This document shows, in pieces, positions 10,561 through 23,195 of a stretch of DNA of 64,000 nucleotides (the first letter of the stretch is position 1; every line of letters begins with the position of its first letter). A model generated the notes under the pieces. It searched no databases and was not told where the DNA came from. It saw only the letters and a list, made by a program, of their open reading frames with translations. The position numbers and the translations under genes are program-made. This DNA is from Atherinomorus stipes. Taxonomy: Eukaryota > Chordata > Actinopteri > Atheriniformes > Atherinidae. The stretch lies in the NCBI GenBank assembly GCA_023101725.1, contig JALJCO010003469.1, forward strand, positions 558,001 to 622,000. Reading direction: 5' to 3'.

Positions 10561-10975
10561 AATTTCTTTAAGCAAATTTGAATTCTGTTTTAAAAAGTAG
10601 CTGTGTAAGCTGAACTGAAGTCATCTTTAAACTTTTAACATGTTTTGGGGGTTATATTCATGTTTAGCTTTTCTCTGCCAATCACAAACATCTGTTGACT
10701 AAATCTGAATGTACTTTCAGCTATTATGGAGACAAAAAGTACTTCTAACTGATATGTTCAAGAGTCACGGATGCATCTTGGTATAAAACAATCTGCATGG
10801 AAGCATTGGTCCTGTTAGTGGTGACGAGAAAATCTTTGAAGGAAATAAATCTGAAAGTTCCCCAACCTTCAAATCTAAAATATAAACACACATTTTGGGA
10901 GTTCTCAGAAGTCACTTAACAGCTCTGTATTAGTTTCCTTCATGTACTTCCACTTATCACTTATCCTCTCCAGGC

Positions 10976-11195
10976 CACCATGACCCCTGCTGTGGACCCC
11001 CACCCTAATAACAGGTGTGGAGCCCAAATGCTAATGGAAACAAACGGTGACAGTGAAGTGGCCACTATGATTGTTTATGCCTTGAGTGTTGCTGCTTCTG
11101 TGAGTGTGCTGACACACTTTGTGTTGACTTCCCACGGGAATCCTGACATCAAACCACCTGAAAAAACAAATAAAAAGAGAAAAAAAAAACCTTAG
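10976..11195 (+). CDS. Candidate small ORF with strong Kozak site
   Basis: The 71-codon frame starts MTPAVDPHPNNRCG at 10980. The start lies in GCCACCATGA, an ideal vertebrate initiation context, directly after an acceptor-like CTTATCCTCTCCAG. A hydrophobic stretch MIVYALSVAASVSVLTHFVL (about residues 30-49) could be a membrane helix. The tail is poly-lysine from an A-run. A GTGAGT donor occurs inside, after ...AAS, so a shorter first exon is also possible. No family is recognised and no neighbouring exon was found. Chance is the default explanation. Confidence 0.2.
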
Positions 11196-11379
11196 ACATC
11201 ACACAAATAATCACAGACAGGCTTTCTGTTGCTTCTGCTGCTTTCTATCATCAACATAGATAAACACAAACACACACAGATGGTACCGCAAGTTAGTCTC
11301 TGAACAACACAAGGGTGCCATCTTTTCCTTTTCCTTCTCTTTGTTCTACCTTTTTCCTGATTTGTACTCTTTCACCCTA

Positions 11380-11580
11380 TATGGGAATACACACACACAT
11401 CCTTGCTTCTATCTCAGTGAGGACAGTCATTGACATAACACATTGCTTAGACCCTAACCCTAATCATCACAGTTGATAGGCTAAACTTAACCCTAACAAG
11501 AACCTAACTCTAACCTTAACTCTAAAACCAAATCTTGACCCTCTGTTGTGCCAGAAAAGATGTTATGAGCAAGGCAATAT
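11380..11580. repeat. Dispersed repeat with CCTAA-like motifs
   Basis: The block GTGAGGACAGTCATTGACATA followed by irregular CCCTAACCCTAA and CCTAACTCTAACC matches a dispersed fish repeat I recall. The spacing is irregular, so it is not a telomeric array. Confidence 0.5.
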
Positions 11581-13374
11581 GAAATCTTTAAGGCTATTTA
11601 TGATAAAAAAAAATATATATATTTATTTATGGTACATAAATAATGCATGAAATTTAAGAGGAGATGAATGAGAAAACAAAACCAACAAAAAAAAAAGGTG
11701 CAGTTGCAGCTGGGAGTTGACTGCAACCAGAGTCTTGCTCAACCTCCTAAGCAAACATGAGGTGACAAACAAAGTAATAAAATCTGCCATAAAACAGGCA
11801 TAAAACTACCTGCAGCAGAACAAGAACTCCAGATACTGGCACCAACTCTGGAACAGAGCCGATGTTATTCTGCTCCCAACAGAAACTCAACAGTATCACA
11901 CACTTCCCATTTCATCCAAAAATATCCTGATTCAGTTAAATTCAGGCTTGCAGCTGATGCTGCCATCATGATGAACCACATATTTGGACATTATTTGTAT
12001 GCCTGAATGTAATGAATCTGTAGAAACAACAGTGGGAACACACACAGTAGCAGGAACCTGCATCATAAAAGGTCTCATGAATGGATTTCAGTAAGTTAAG
12101 ACTAAATATAGGAAAAGGAACTAAATCGTAACTTTAAGATTAATATTAAGATTTAAATTAATTTGAAACTTTGTACACATAGTTTAGAACACAGCAGAAA
12201 CAGTCTGTAAATCAGTATTTAATGGTTTATTCCCTTGTTTACCTCTTAACTCCCACCTTTAAGAATCCCCCTATTAACACAAAGAAAAAAAAAAAGGAAA
12301 GTAAAAAAATTAAAATCTCTAAAAAAAAAAAAAAGAAAACAAGCGCGGGCCGGGTTAACAATGCTTATACTGTTGGAGAAATGTTTATATCCCTTTTAAA
12401 TTGAACCACATTTGTAAGCAAAATGTATCTGTAGGATGAGCAGCAGAGTTGAGGATGTGGGATGTGTCTTGTATGTCCACATTCCAGGCCACATTTCCAG
12501 GCCCCTGATTGTCATCACCAGATGTTCCATAGAAAGGTTTTTCATGTTCACACCAAATCACTCACTCATCCCATAAATACAATTTCTTTACAAATGTGAC
12601 TCCAGAAGACTTTCTAATAGTATCAGATATATCATTACAATGAAGAAATGATCCACCAAACACTTGTTTTCTGGTTGTTTCTTGTACATTCGGTAAGAGA
12701 TTGTCCAATTGTTTATGTCAACAATAAAAAACAAACAAATTTCAACTCCCACATTATCCTCCCCTCTCCACCTTTTTATTAACTGTTTTCTGTCTGCCTT
12801 TCTCCCTTGTCCTCCTCCTCCTCAGAGAAGCAGTGTGAGAAGCAGATATCTCTCACACTCTCCTGAATAATGAATGGATCTTGGGACTTCTCCCACACAC
12901 TAGTTCAAGCCCCCGCTCAGTATGCCAAATACAAGAACGCACATGGCTGCCATCACAAACTGCAACTTATAGACATTTTCTTGATATGGTTGAAGCTGAG
13001 TGTGGCCCGCCTGTCAGAGTATACGACATACCGCCGCCACTGTGCTTCTGAACACTGCTCGTGCCCTTTTGGGATTATTTACAAGAGTCCTGCCATAACT
13101 CTTGTTTTCTGTGGTTCCCTGAAAGTCAAGGATGCTGCAGAGATGTGCTGTAGTCGCCTTCATTACAGGCTCGACATAAGAAACACTTTGAAGACTCTCA
13201 CCAAGGGCTCTGCTCCCCTCAGAAGACTTGTTTTGGGTTCCAGTCTTGTGGAATTATTGATCAAGTTCTGAGGGAAGAGTGCAGAGGAAGGCTGAGAAGA
13301 TGTAAGGAGGGGGGGTTGATGAACCGAGAGTGGGAAGGTGTTGCCTCTTCTCTGTGTCAACCATGAGAAACGTA
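11581..13374. other. No gene seen
   Basis: AT-rich sequence with A-runs (12288-12340). A 133-codon open frame at 12870-13271 has no recognisable motif, no repeat homology in the window and no splice context, and I treat it as chance. Confidence 0.4.
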
Positions 13375-13565
<191 letters not shown>

Positions 13566-14092
13566 TTACTTAAGGGTGCATTCACACCAGGGTGATTTCT
13601 TGTTTTCAATTCAGCCATAACAGATCACTGCAGACGGAATAATCATAAAATGGACTGGGACAGAGGAAAAATGATCGCCCTGGAAATAAATACATACAAA
13701 AAATGGATAAAGGAGGTGAGGAAGTAACACCATGAACAGGGACGAGGGGGCATATGTGCTCCCCCACACCTGGGATTCAATCTTAGATAATCAGTGTAGG
13801 GGCGGGGGACAGACGCGACTGGGTACGAGCACGTCATTGTAAGTTGCTGTGCCTGGTCAGCTGTTCCCAGTCACGTCACGTCGGGGCTTACCGGTCAGCA
13901 AAGACACGGCACTAGGAAGCCCTGACAGCTCTGAGGTAGGCTGAAGTGACAGCCGAAACTGTCAGTAGTAAGTCCAGATTTAAGATATCTTATAAAAAGA
14001 AATATAATCTGATCTATCAATTTAAAGACAAAATGAACATCAATGAATGATTTAATCCCTGTTTTCACATGATTCTAACCAAAGTTAACTTA

Positions 14093-14715
14093 TACCCCCT
14101 TCGCACTGGCCAGAAACCTGTTTAAACCCGGTAACAATCTGCTTTTAGTGGCAGTAGGAAAGGTTCACCGACCTGCGTTGACCCGTGTCAAACGACTCAG
14201 CAAGCGACGCAGGTTAAAATTGCCTTCAAGCGGCTCAGCTCAGTGTGAACACCAGACCCGGGTTGACCCATGAACTTACGTGATGACATTGGGCTGTACA
14301 TCCCTACATTGTGACACAGCACCAGTCGCGTCTCATATAAAGTACCAAAACAACTCTGTTTCAGCCACCAATGTACGTTGCCTGCATTCCATCTGCACTA
14401 GAAAATCATCTGCTGGTTTTCCTCCATTTTGAGGATGGATAAAGGTGCAACAAGAAAGCAAGTTGACTATGGCCTGACTCGCTCTCCACTGTTTACTTTC
14501 CTGATTTCTGTTGCACAGCTGACATCATCAACGCTAACCCAGCGTGATGGTGTCATCGGACACACAGCGGTGAGGATAGATGCCACGCAGCTTGCCAGCA
14601 GGTGATCAGACCCAGCTTCTTTTTGTCAATGGGAAAAGAGCCAAATGCTGATTATGAGTGGGTCGACACGCGTTTGAAAAACCTATGAACCCACCAATTT
14701 CAGTGGGAAAGCGGC
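14093..14715. mobile_element. TTAA-type MITE, copy 1
   Basis: This 620-bp element aligns end to end with 37330-38139. The termini are inverted: TACCCCCTTCGCACTGG on the left and GCCGCTTTCCCACTG on the reverse of the right. The flanks (TTAT and TTTA) are decayed versions of the perfect TTAA seen around copy 2. No transposase is present. TTAA targets suggest piggyBac or Kolobok mobilisation; the CCC-like ends favour piggyBac. Confidence 0.85.
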
Positions 14716-14954
14716 TTTAGATCCTGCTCATAATCTTGTTAGTGATATACAGTATGTCTATACCTCCGCTTCCTGCTTTCAGACATGAGAAGGAAATGTG
14801 AAGGTGTAAATAATAATAAATCTTGTTCATCAACATGTTTGAATTAAGTTATCTACCACTCCATAAATAGATAAATAAACAAACCCTTTATAAGACCCTT
14901 TGAAAAATTATTGATCTGGCAATGACTCTTATGACTGCACGGTGCACGAGCTCT

Positions 14955-15278
14955 GGCTTGGGAGGGGGTTCAAACAATTCCAACCGCAGCCTTCCTGTGT
15001 GGAGTTTGCATGTTCTCCCCATGTATGTGAGGGTTCTCTCTGGGTACTCCGGCTTCCTCCCACCATCCAAAGACATGCATGTTAGGTTAATTGATCATTC
15101 TAAATTTCCCCAGGTGTGAGTGTGAGTGTGAATGGTTGTCTGTCTCTCTGTGTTGGCCCTGCAACAAACGGGTGTACCCTACCTCTCACCGGATATTGGC
15201 TGCGATAGGCTCCAGCAACCCCAGCAACCCTGAACTGGACTAAGCGGAACAGAAAAATGAATGAATGAATGAATGAAG
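14955..15278 (+). repeat. Dispersed fish repeat with (GAAT)n tail
   Basis: It contains the well-known string GTGTGGAGTTTGCATGTTCT, then GGGTACTCCGGCTTCCTCCC, GGTGTACCCTACC and GATAGGCTCCAGC, and ends in GAATGAATGAATGAATGAA. The simple-repeat tail is typical of non-LTR retrotransposon 3' ends. Partial relatives lie at 23618-23742 and, antisense, at 36868-36960. Confidence 0.85.
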
Positions 15279-15279
15279 G

Positions 15280-16649
15280 ACTCTTATGAGAGAAAAAGTT
15301 TCCTGGGGGTGTGACCCTGTTGAGGACATTAAGGTTTACATTAAAATTTCACAGCAAAATAGGTTCATCTACAATCCCAAATCAATTTTCTGACAACACA
15401 AGACGCCCTGAAGACCAGGAAGCTGAAGTGTTTCCTTTATTGTCTACCAATAAAAGATCTGAGGAAGAAGAGACTGATTCCTCAGCCTCCTCTCTGTTCT
15501 CATCCATCTATCCAGCCTGTTAAATTTTTCATTTTTTAAAAACTGCAGTTTTCTTTTATCCTGCTGTGTTGGCCAGGTCACTCTTGAAAAAGAGTTTTAT
15601 TTTTATCCCAATGAGTTTTATTCCTGGTATAATAAAGGTTACTACTACTACTAATTCCTTTGCTCTCCTTTAAGACTCCACCTCTAGCCATTTGACTCAG
15701 AACTCCTTGCAGACCCAGACTTGGTCTCAGTCTTCATGCTTAAACCGCCTCTTTAATCTTGCATAACTGAAGAAGTCATGTTAATGTAGAAGAGGGCAGC
15801 TGGTCTATGTGACCACGTAAGTCAGAAATAGAATAAATGGGGCCAAAGGTGCCTCTGGGCCTGGATATGGTGTATACAGTTCCTTCAATATGAAAGCATG
15901 AAACACATCCATCTCATGTAAAATGTTCTCTCAGGTCAATGTAAACAGGCATGAAGGCACATGCTTGCGCACAGTATCATGTGCAGTGAGTGGGCAGGTA
16001 CGCACCCACATATGCCACCACACTCCTCACTGTAAATGGTTCAGACAATGTTTGTTAGTCTTTCTGATGAGGAAACTGAAAAATAAGGACCCTGCCCCGC
16101 TTTTGTTTCATAGACTGTTCCAGAAAGGGGCTTGACTGGTTTCCCTTTTCTGCTTGTTAGTAAAGAATGTGCAAGGGGCGGGCAGCTGCTGAATAATGCC
16201 AGGAGCCCCGTTTTTACTTTTAGACCTGGAAGTGCATTTGTTGACTTTATATAAGCGTTGTTTTTGTTCAGAATAGCTCCAGTTTAAGATAAGCTTCTTG
16301 GGACTTTACAGAGCAGTTAATTTTGCTGTAGGAGTGTCATGATTTCCACATCCTGGAACTGTTTCACCCAAAAAAATCACCCAGAGTTGTCAAATGTAGG
16401 TTTCAGTTTGCTCTGTGAACAAGTCTTAAATCTGGAAATGATGCCGGCGGCATCACCTACAGCAGGTTCACTTTCAGCCATTCACTTTTAACCCTGGAGA
16501 AAAACTTAAAGATTTCAGGTCATTTGACTAAGATTAAGTCCTCTCCCAGAAACAGCTATAAAAAAAATCTACATATTGATAGTTTTGCAAATCAATCAAC
16601 TTCAGCCCTACTCAGAACTGCCAAACATGTAACCATTCAGTTGTTTGAT
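15280..16649. other. No gene seen
   Basis: Mostly unique-looking AT-rich sequence. AATAAAGGTTACTACTACTACTA near 15630 resembles a short retroposon tail. No convincing coding frame. Confidence 0.4.
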
Positions 16650-16745
16650 CTAAGGCTGTCAGTCATTCAAAGTACTTTAATGTGATTAATTTCATGCAGG
16701 TCATGAGTTAACTCGTAATTAATCACTCATTAATTGCAAATTTTT
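16650..16745. repeat. Short dispersed repeat, GATTAATT-rich
   Basis: GGCTGTCAGTCATTCAAAGT, then TGTGATTAATTTCATGCAGG and GAGTTAACTCGTAATTAATC. This resembles an abundant vertebrate MITE with repeated GATTAAT motifs. Only one end is clear. Confidence 0.45.
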
Positions 16746-16749
16746 TAAA

Positions 16750-19700
16750 ATCAATTTCTAAACGTAGTATAACAGGATAATCATTATTATGATTATAATA
16801 CTATGGGCAGTTATTTTATATCTATAGGTACATACAGTAAGGAACTTTATTGACTCGTTATATTTACTCACTTGAAGTTGAACGACTTTACACACAAGCA
16901 TGCACACACAACCCTTACCCACACACTTTCTCTCATACCACTTCTGACAGCCTCACCTTCAGTCAGAAGCAAACATATAAACTGGGGTGAATTGCCTGCA
17001 GGGCTCCAGGGCCATTTTCAACTTCTCATCAGATCAGCCATTTAAGGTTGCTGCCTGTAGAATAATCAGGACGTCTCTGCTGGACGCTGTCCATCATGCT
17101 CTGTCTTTAGAGAAAGGTGGCTATCTGAATCAGCAGGTGTTGTTTGGGACACGACTTATATGGTGGCAACTCGGTTCACACCGGTAGTAGGTAAGAGGGA
17201 CCTTACTTTTGTCCAGAGAAGCATCTTGCAGAGCTTTAAAGCTAAACTGTCAAGATCCATTCGCTCCATTTCTACCTTATTTCTGTATCATTTCCTAAAG
17301 AAAAGCAGATGTGTGTGCATTTATTGTGCGCAAGATAAGCGCCATTAAAAGAAAGTTGCGTTTCTACATTAGTGTCTCATCAACACGCTAACTTTGATAG
17401 CCCCCAATTTAAACCCTTTAGTTGCCAAATTACACAATGTCAGTGTTTTATCTATTTATTTATTTTCTAAAAGGAAAACACAAAAAATTTGATGTGTTTA
17501 ATTTAACAGGTAGAATTTATTTTAGATTTGGGGGATTTTATTGGTAGAAAAAAAGCTTATTGGTGAATAAAATTCCTGAATACACAAAATCTATCCCATA
17601 TGTGGAGAAAAAAAGAAAAAAACAAAACAAAACATTTTTTTTGTGTTTTTCTTTTCATAAAAACAGTGACATCATTTCATTAAGTTGGCATTTAAAGGTG
17701 TCTCTAAACTTTTCATCGAAGAAATAATTGAAAAAAAACAAACATCCACAGAACATCTGGGGGGGGGGAGCCCCCCCCCCCCCCCCCCCCCATCTTTTAT
17801 TGAATACATTTGTTTTACAGGTCTACAAAGTAAATTCCATCCGATTACCATGCCAACACTGGCATTCTTTGTCGTTAGAATAGCTCCGGAGTTGCCAGCT
17901 CGATTGCTAGCTATGTGCAGAAATAGCCTCTGCCTTGCTTCACATTTCTCAAATTAAAGTGGACAAAAATGAAGCAGGATGCGGGTGAAGGTAGCAAAGG
18001 GGCTCAAAAGTTAAACATGTAAGTCAAACATTTGCTAATGCTAATTAACAGTTTGCTGGTTCTGTAATGTTGCTAATGCTAATGGAGTAAGTGATTGTGA
18101 GTGCACCACCTACTGGCAGGGAGAAATTAAACTTGTTACCACCACCTTTAAATGGTTAAACTAACTTAAATCATTACAAATTTGGTCATTTTGATAAGGA
18201 GTGATGTTGACTTAACTAGGAATTTGAGGCAAACAAAATGATGGTATTAATCTGGAAATAGTGTTTTACTCAGGATTTGGCAAAGGCTTTTTTTTATTTA
18301 TTTTTATTTTTTATTTTTTCTACTTGTCCTGTCCAGCATCGAAGCAAGCAGAATGGAAATCTGATTGCTTTATTCTGTTGAACAGTTTTGCTTTACCAAG
18401 CGGAGCTTTATGAACACAAGGCTCCACTTGATATCATGTTTATTCATTTTATTTCTTTTATTAAACATTTGTCTATTACACCATTCCATATCATACTGCT
18501 GGGCCTGACAAGGGAGAAATGAAAGTTAACAGAGGTAATGCAGAGGCAAAGGCTTTTTTGACCACTAATGACTTGAAAGGGAAGGAAATTTGTCCTTTTG
18601 ATCTTCAAGAGAAAGAAAACTTGAAATTTCAAAGTTCAACAAAAGAAACATTTTCTTGCGAAATAAATCTCTTTAAGAGGAACACAACCAGAATAAAGGC
18701 CAGAAACAGATGAAAAATGTCCCGAAAGGACAAAGGAGTCCATATTACTCACAAGGGTGGGGAAGAATGTTATAATCTGCCTTTGAATTAGCCAGCTGCT
18801 TCCTGTTTGTCTTTCTGCCAGCCAGCTATCTAACTGTCCTCTTTTAATCACGAAGTACATCTTTTCTGGACGTCTGAACCTGAGCTGCCTGGTTTAGTTG
18901 CAGAGGAGGACAAACCACGATAAAGGATCGTGTGCAGCACACCATAGGGAATGGGTGTACCAATAATATGATAACAATACTTCAATATCTGCTTTCCAAA
19001 ACATCAGCTTCAATACTATCTTAAATATCAAGATACCATTGTGTTTATGCTAAACATGACATTTATTTCCACGAAAGAAATCAAATGTGAAACCAGCCAT
19101 GGTGTCACATGATAATCGTAGGCTATTACAGTAGATGTCATAATGATGACGATGGCGGAGTTAGTAATGATTCAATATTTCACTGATATATTGCATTCTC
19201 TTGAGCTCTTTGTTTTATTTTTTTATCGTATTACTATTATATATTATATTTAAATTTGTATTTAACTGAAGAAATTTAAGTCATTCATTTGTAGCCTAAT
19301 TACTTTATCATTCAAAAGATATTTATTTTCATCTTATTCTTTTTATTTAATTAACTCATTTATGTATTTCATCATAATTTTGAAAGCATTTTCTTTCAAG
19401 TATTCTCTGTTTATGAGTCTTGTCTATATTTCATATGGCTCTTGTAATAACTTGAATTTACTTTAAAGGGCAAGTATTGCAGTGGAAAAGTACTGGTGGT
19501 ATATGGAAAGATGTTGGTGTGGCCCATCCCTGGCACGTTTCAGGATGCCAGTTAGTGAGTCCAGAGCTGGAGGCAGACAAATGTTTCTCATGTGCAGTCT
19601 GTTTGTGCTTCTTAGAGGGAAATAGTTTCTTTAGTTTCACATTTATTTATTTGTTATGATTCTTTATTTGGATTTTTGATTAAATTGCTTGTTTAACTTG

Positions 19701-20013
19701 TATAAGAGTCAGAATATGCTTTCACAAAAAAATACCATGAAATCTGGAAGCATGCTAGTTCTTTCATGACTGCATTGATGACAGGGGTGAGAGATTATCT
19801 GCAGCTCCATTCATCAGCAGGAAACTTCTCTAATCATTTTCCAAGCCTTCTATGTCATGTTGAATTGTGAAATGTGAGGTGCATGCTTGCAGAAGACGCC
19901 TTCATCAATGAGATTAGTTATATAGGACTGTGTGGTTTGTACATGTGTAAAGAAGACTTTGGGACTCACAACGTGATCTGAAAATAGTTTCTTCCTGCAA
20001 AGATACATATCTG
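16750..20013. other. No gene seen; G/C homopolymers at 17760-17791
   Basis: This is low-information AT-rich sequence. A run of about 10 G followed by about 22 C (17760-17791) could fold on itself and may be length-uncertain. Near 17960-18020 an ATG with a downstream GTAAGT-like donor resembles a transposon first exon but has no partner. Short open frames are without motifs. Confidence 0.4.
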
Positions 20014-20152
20014 TCGCCTGGCATTCCAGCCTGACTAATGCCATAATGAGATACTGTACACGGGAAGTTAGTTTACTCACCTCCCGACTGAATTCCACTT
20101 CAGTAAAAAATTGACTGGACAATCACAGTGCCGGAGGCGTGAATTTGGTATA

Positions 20153-20451
20153 TAGATGCGGGCATGAAAAAGTTCCCTTTCTGACGACTGCCAGCCATTT
20201 ACTAGCCACTTACCAGCAACTTGTCTGCTAATTCAGTCGCACAGAGAAACGCCTGTGTGCCCAGAGAAAACGATTTCAGAGCATAAATGAATGCCCGGAA
20301 CAAGAACGTTTCCACACGCCAAGTTTGGACACCGTGCGTGATGAAGTATTTGCGGTACAAATCGTTCAGCCAGTGATAGTGCAGTAATGGTGCACTATTG
20401 TTGCACCACTTCTGGCAGAAAAAAGGAGGAATTTTTTCATGCCCGCATCTG
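20153..20451 (+). mobile_element. 299-bp TA-flanked MITE, copy 1
   Basis: It lies between TA dinucleotides (20151-20152 and 20452-20453). The termini are inverted: TAGATGCGGGCATGAAAAAG and CAGATGCGGGCATGAAAAAA on the reverse of the other end. It is an inverted near-copy of 20748-21046. The TA duplication suggests Tc1/mariner-type mobilisation. It is non-coding. Confidence 0.9.
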
Positions 20452-20747
20452 TATGTCTTTTCGGCGACACAATTCTCTGACCATAACAATGGCAGATGGC
20501 AGCCGCAGAGAACGGACGATAATAACGCCCTTTATGATGTCTTCAATGAGCTTCACATATTCTTAAAACCGCAACCTATTGCTACTCTGAGGGCTTTACT
20601 CTTACAAAAAGACATTTGCGTCACTTCTGTGTTTCTCTGATTGCTTTTCTCCAGTTCACTTTGTTCCTGATAGTCCTGCCTCTTGTCTTGAATTAGAAAT
20701 CAGCCTCCACCAGACGGAGCCCAGACTGACTTGCCATGTATCTCATA

Positions 20748-21046
20748 CAGATGTGGGCATGAAAAACTTCCACCTTTTTCTGCCAGAAGTGGTGCAGTAA
20801 TAGTGCACCATTACTGCACTATCACTGGGTGAACAATTTGTCCCGCGAATACAACATCATGTACGGTGTCCAAACTTGGCGTGTAGAAACATCCTTGTTC
20901 CGGGCATCAATTTATGCTCTGAAATCGTTTCCCCTGGGCACACAGGTGTTTCTCTGTGCAATTGAATTAGCAGACAAGTCGCTGGTAAGTGGCTGGTAAG
21001 GGGCTGGCAGTGGGCAGAAAGGGAAACTTTTTCATGCCTGCATCTG
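20748..21046 (-). mobile_element. 299-bp TA-flanked MITE, copy 2 (inverted)
   Basis: It has exactly the same length as copy 1 and the opposite orientation. It is flanked by TA at 20746-20747 and 21047-21048. The empty site TCTCATATATGGCG in copy A of the host hAT element (about 1436-1447) shows a single TA at this position, which proves the insertion and the target duplication. Confidence 0.92.
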
Positions 21047-21319
21047 TACATGGCGATAGTCAGGCTGGCATGCCAGGCTAATGGATCCGCATTGCCAATG
21101 CCAGCTGTCTGCATGATCTGAGGTTGCTTTGTACATTCGGCACAATCCAAATGTTATCATATGATGTACAGAAAGACACATGGTTTAAGTGTATACTAAT
21201 GGTTCACTATAAAACTACAAAAACCTGAGACTGCTGGAAATGCAACACAGAAGCATCTATAGAAATCCGTCATGTCTGAACCGAGATGTTTCAGATCTGC
21301 CGTCAGTCTGCTCTGAAGC

Positions 21320-21600
21320 AGAAGGGGAACCAGAGACAGAGACAAACAACCTGACAAAACTGATCCACATGTTCTGGTTCTGTTCTGGGGATTGATTTGG
21401 ATCCTAAAGCTGATTGTCCACGAGAATGCTGCACAAGCTGCTGACCATGCTGGACGATTCTTCCTCTACACAACACAGTGAGTAAACAAGAGCATGTTCA
21501 GTCAGAGGCTTCTTCAGATCCGATGGAACACAGAAAGGCTCAGAAGGTCTTTCCTGCCAGCAGACGTCAGCCTCTGGAACAAAAACTTACATGAATAATG
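21320..21600 (+). pseudogene. L2/Rex1-like LINE ORF2 C-terminus
   Basis: Shifted frames encode the diagnostic end of fish L2/Rex1-type ORF2 proteins: a LIHMFWFCSGD-like stretch (degenerate KLIKKAGSVLG), then ERMLHKLLTMLDDSS-like, then RSFLPADVSLWNKN-like with the family hallmark FLPA. Stops and small indels break it. The A-rich end near 21635 fits a 5'-truncated retrocopy on the plus strand. Confidence 0.8.
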
Positions 21601-21639
21601 TTTTACTGATAATTAGTGATTTACATTTAAAAATAAATA

Positions 21640-22205
21640 AATGAAACAAAACCTTCAACATTTTGGGAAATGATGTACTTTTCATCCATTTCGTCCCTCT
21701 GCTGCTTCAGATCTCCACATTTTTACTTTCTGCTCATATCTTTTCCCCCACAAATCATCTTATTTGTACAAATACCTTTTCCATTGCACGCTCCAATCAT
21801 CAGCATGCCAGGGATGAGAAGCAGTTCTTGCTTTGTGTAGATTCAGCCGGGGGATGCTCTCAAAGTTTCCTCCAGCAGTCATTGTTGAAATATGGTAGCT
21901 AATAAAGGTACATCATTATCTAAATGTCTCTGGTAATGTAAGAGTACGGTGGGGGTTTAGTAAGCTGCCAGGTGATGTGCTGACATTCTGTGTTTGTACA
22001 GCCATCTCTCGGGATGTTTATGACATCATACTGCTGGTGGAAGGGATGGATCTGTATGATGGCTCATATGGAGCTGATTTTAGTTGGCAGATGACTGAGA
22101 AGACGTGTGTATCTGGAAATTCCAGACACATACATCCTCTCTGAAAGCTTACAGCTACAGTTCTGCCATCACATTCTCATGAACCTGTCACTTCTGGCCT
22201 CTTTA
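21640..22205. other. No gene seen
   Basis: Unique-looking sequence between a LINE remnant and a Tc1 remnant. No motif-bearing open frame. Confidence 0.4.
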
Positions 22206-22509
22206 CACTACCAGCCACAGGTTTGGATGCATGTCCTGGTGAAAGCCAGTGGTTAAGTGTGTCAAACTTTTGACTGGTTCTGTATGTATGAATAATGCTT
22301 GCTTCTACTGCCTGGGCAAGAACAAAGTCACCACCAGAGAAAAGGTCACACTTTCATATTTTTTTTTGACCAACAAGCCTCTGCAGTTTTACTAAATTTA
22401 TTTCCACCCAGTGTTGCATTAGTTTTTCACCAAGATCTTGTATTGGTATTGAAAAAAAAAGAAAAGAAAAAAAAGATCTTGTATTGGTGATGGACGAGTT
22501 CGACCATTG

Positions 22510-23175
22510 CACAAAGCCTTCCTCTACACATCCCAAACTTTCTCATTGGTGTTCAGGTCAGGACTCTGTGGTGTGAAAATGATGTCTCATGTTCCCTGAG
22601 CCACTCTTTCACAATCTGAGCCTGATGAATTCTGGTGTAGTCATCTTTGAATGTGGCTATGTCATCAAGATTGAATAACCTGCTCGTTCAGGATACTCAG
22701 CTAGCTTACCTTCTTCTTTGGACGTATAATGTTGCTAAATGTAGACTGACTAAATGCAGAAATCCTAGATCATAGACTATGCCCACAGGCTTGTACAGTT
22801 GGCATGATGACTGCATCAGTTCATCCTTCTCTCTTCTTACCCTGATGCTCCATCACTCTGGAACAGGGTAAATCTGGACTCATCAGACCACACGACCTTC
22901 TTCTGTTGCTCCAGAGTCCAATCTTCATGCTCACTAGCAAACTGAAGCCTTTTTCTCAAGTTAGCGTCACAGACTAGTGGTTTTCTTCTGGCTACACAGC
23001 TGTTGAGTCCCAATCCCTTGAGGTCCCTTCACATTGTTCATGTGGAAATGTTCTTACTTTCCCTATGAAACATAGTCCTGAATTCTACTATTGTTTTTTG
23101 TTGTTGTTGTTGTGTTGTTGTTGTTAACCTAAATTCACCAAACATTTAAGTCCTCACCAATCACCATCATTCAGG
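22510..23175 (-). pseudogene. Tc1 transposase fossil
   Basis: The minus strand encodes WTLEQQKKVVWSDESRFTLF (the WSDES block is at about 22877-22892), the conserved region around the first catalytic aspartate of Tc1 transposases, then FQSDG. Sequence toward 22510 corresponds to the catalytic C-terminal half and sequence toward 23175 to the DNA-binding N-terminus. Indels and stops occur throughout. Confidence 0.85.
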
Positions 23176-23195
23176 GTCTTTTCAGGGTGTTTTTT

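Larger units (their letters stand above)
20014..21080 (-). mobile_element. hAT-like element, copy B, with nested MITEs
   Basis: The ends match copy A at 1003-1469 in reverse orientation: left CGCCTGGCATTCCAGCCTGA and right GTCAGGCTGGCATGCCAGGC. The interior outside the nested MITEs (20023-20150, 20454-20745) aligns with the reverse complement of copy A, including GAGGCAGGACTA and ATCAGAGAAACAC blocks. Two 299-bp MITEs account for the extra length. Copy A shows the empty site for the second one. No clean 8-bp duplication remains. Confidence 0.85.

Noticed and set aside
11450..11530. Interstitial telomeric repeat (CCCTAA)n
   Set aside because: Units are irregular (CCTAA, CTCTAACC, TTAACTCTAA) and the flanks match a dispersed fish repeat.
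12870..13271. 133-codon open frame
   Set aside because: No motif, no splice context, no Kozak strength, and ends next to a microsatellite. Probably chance.
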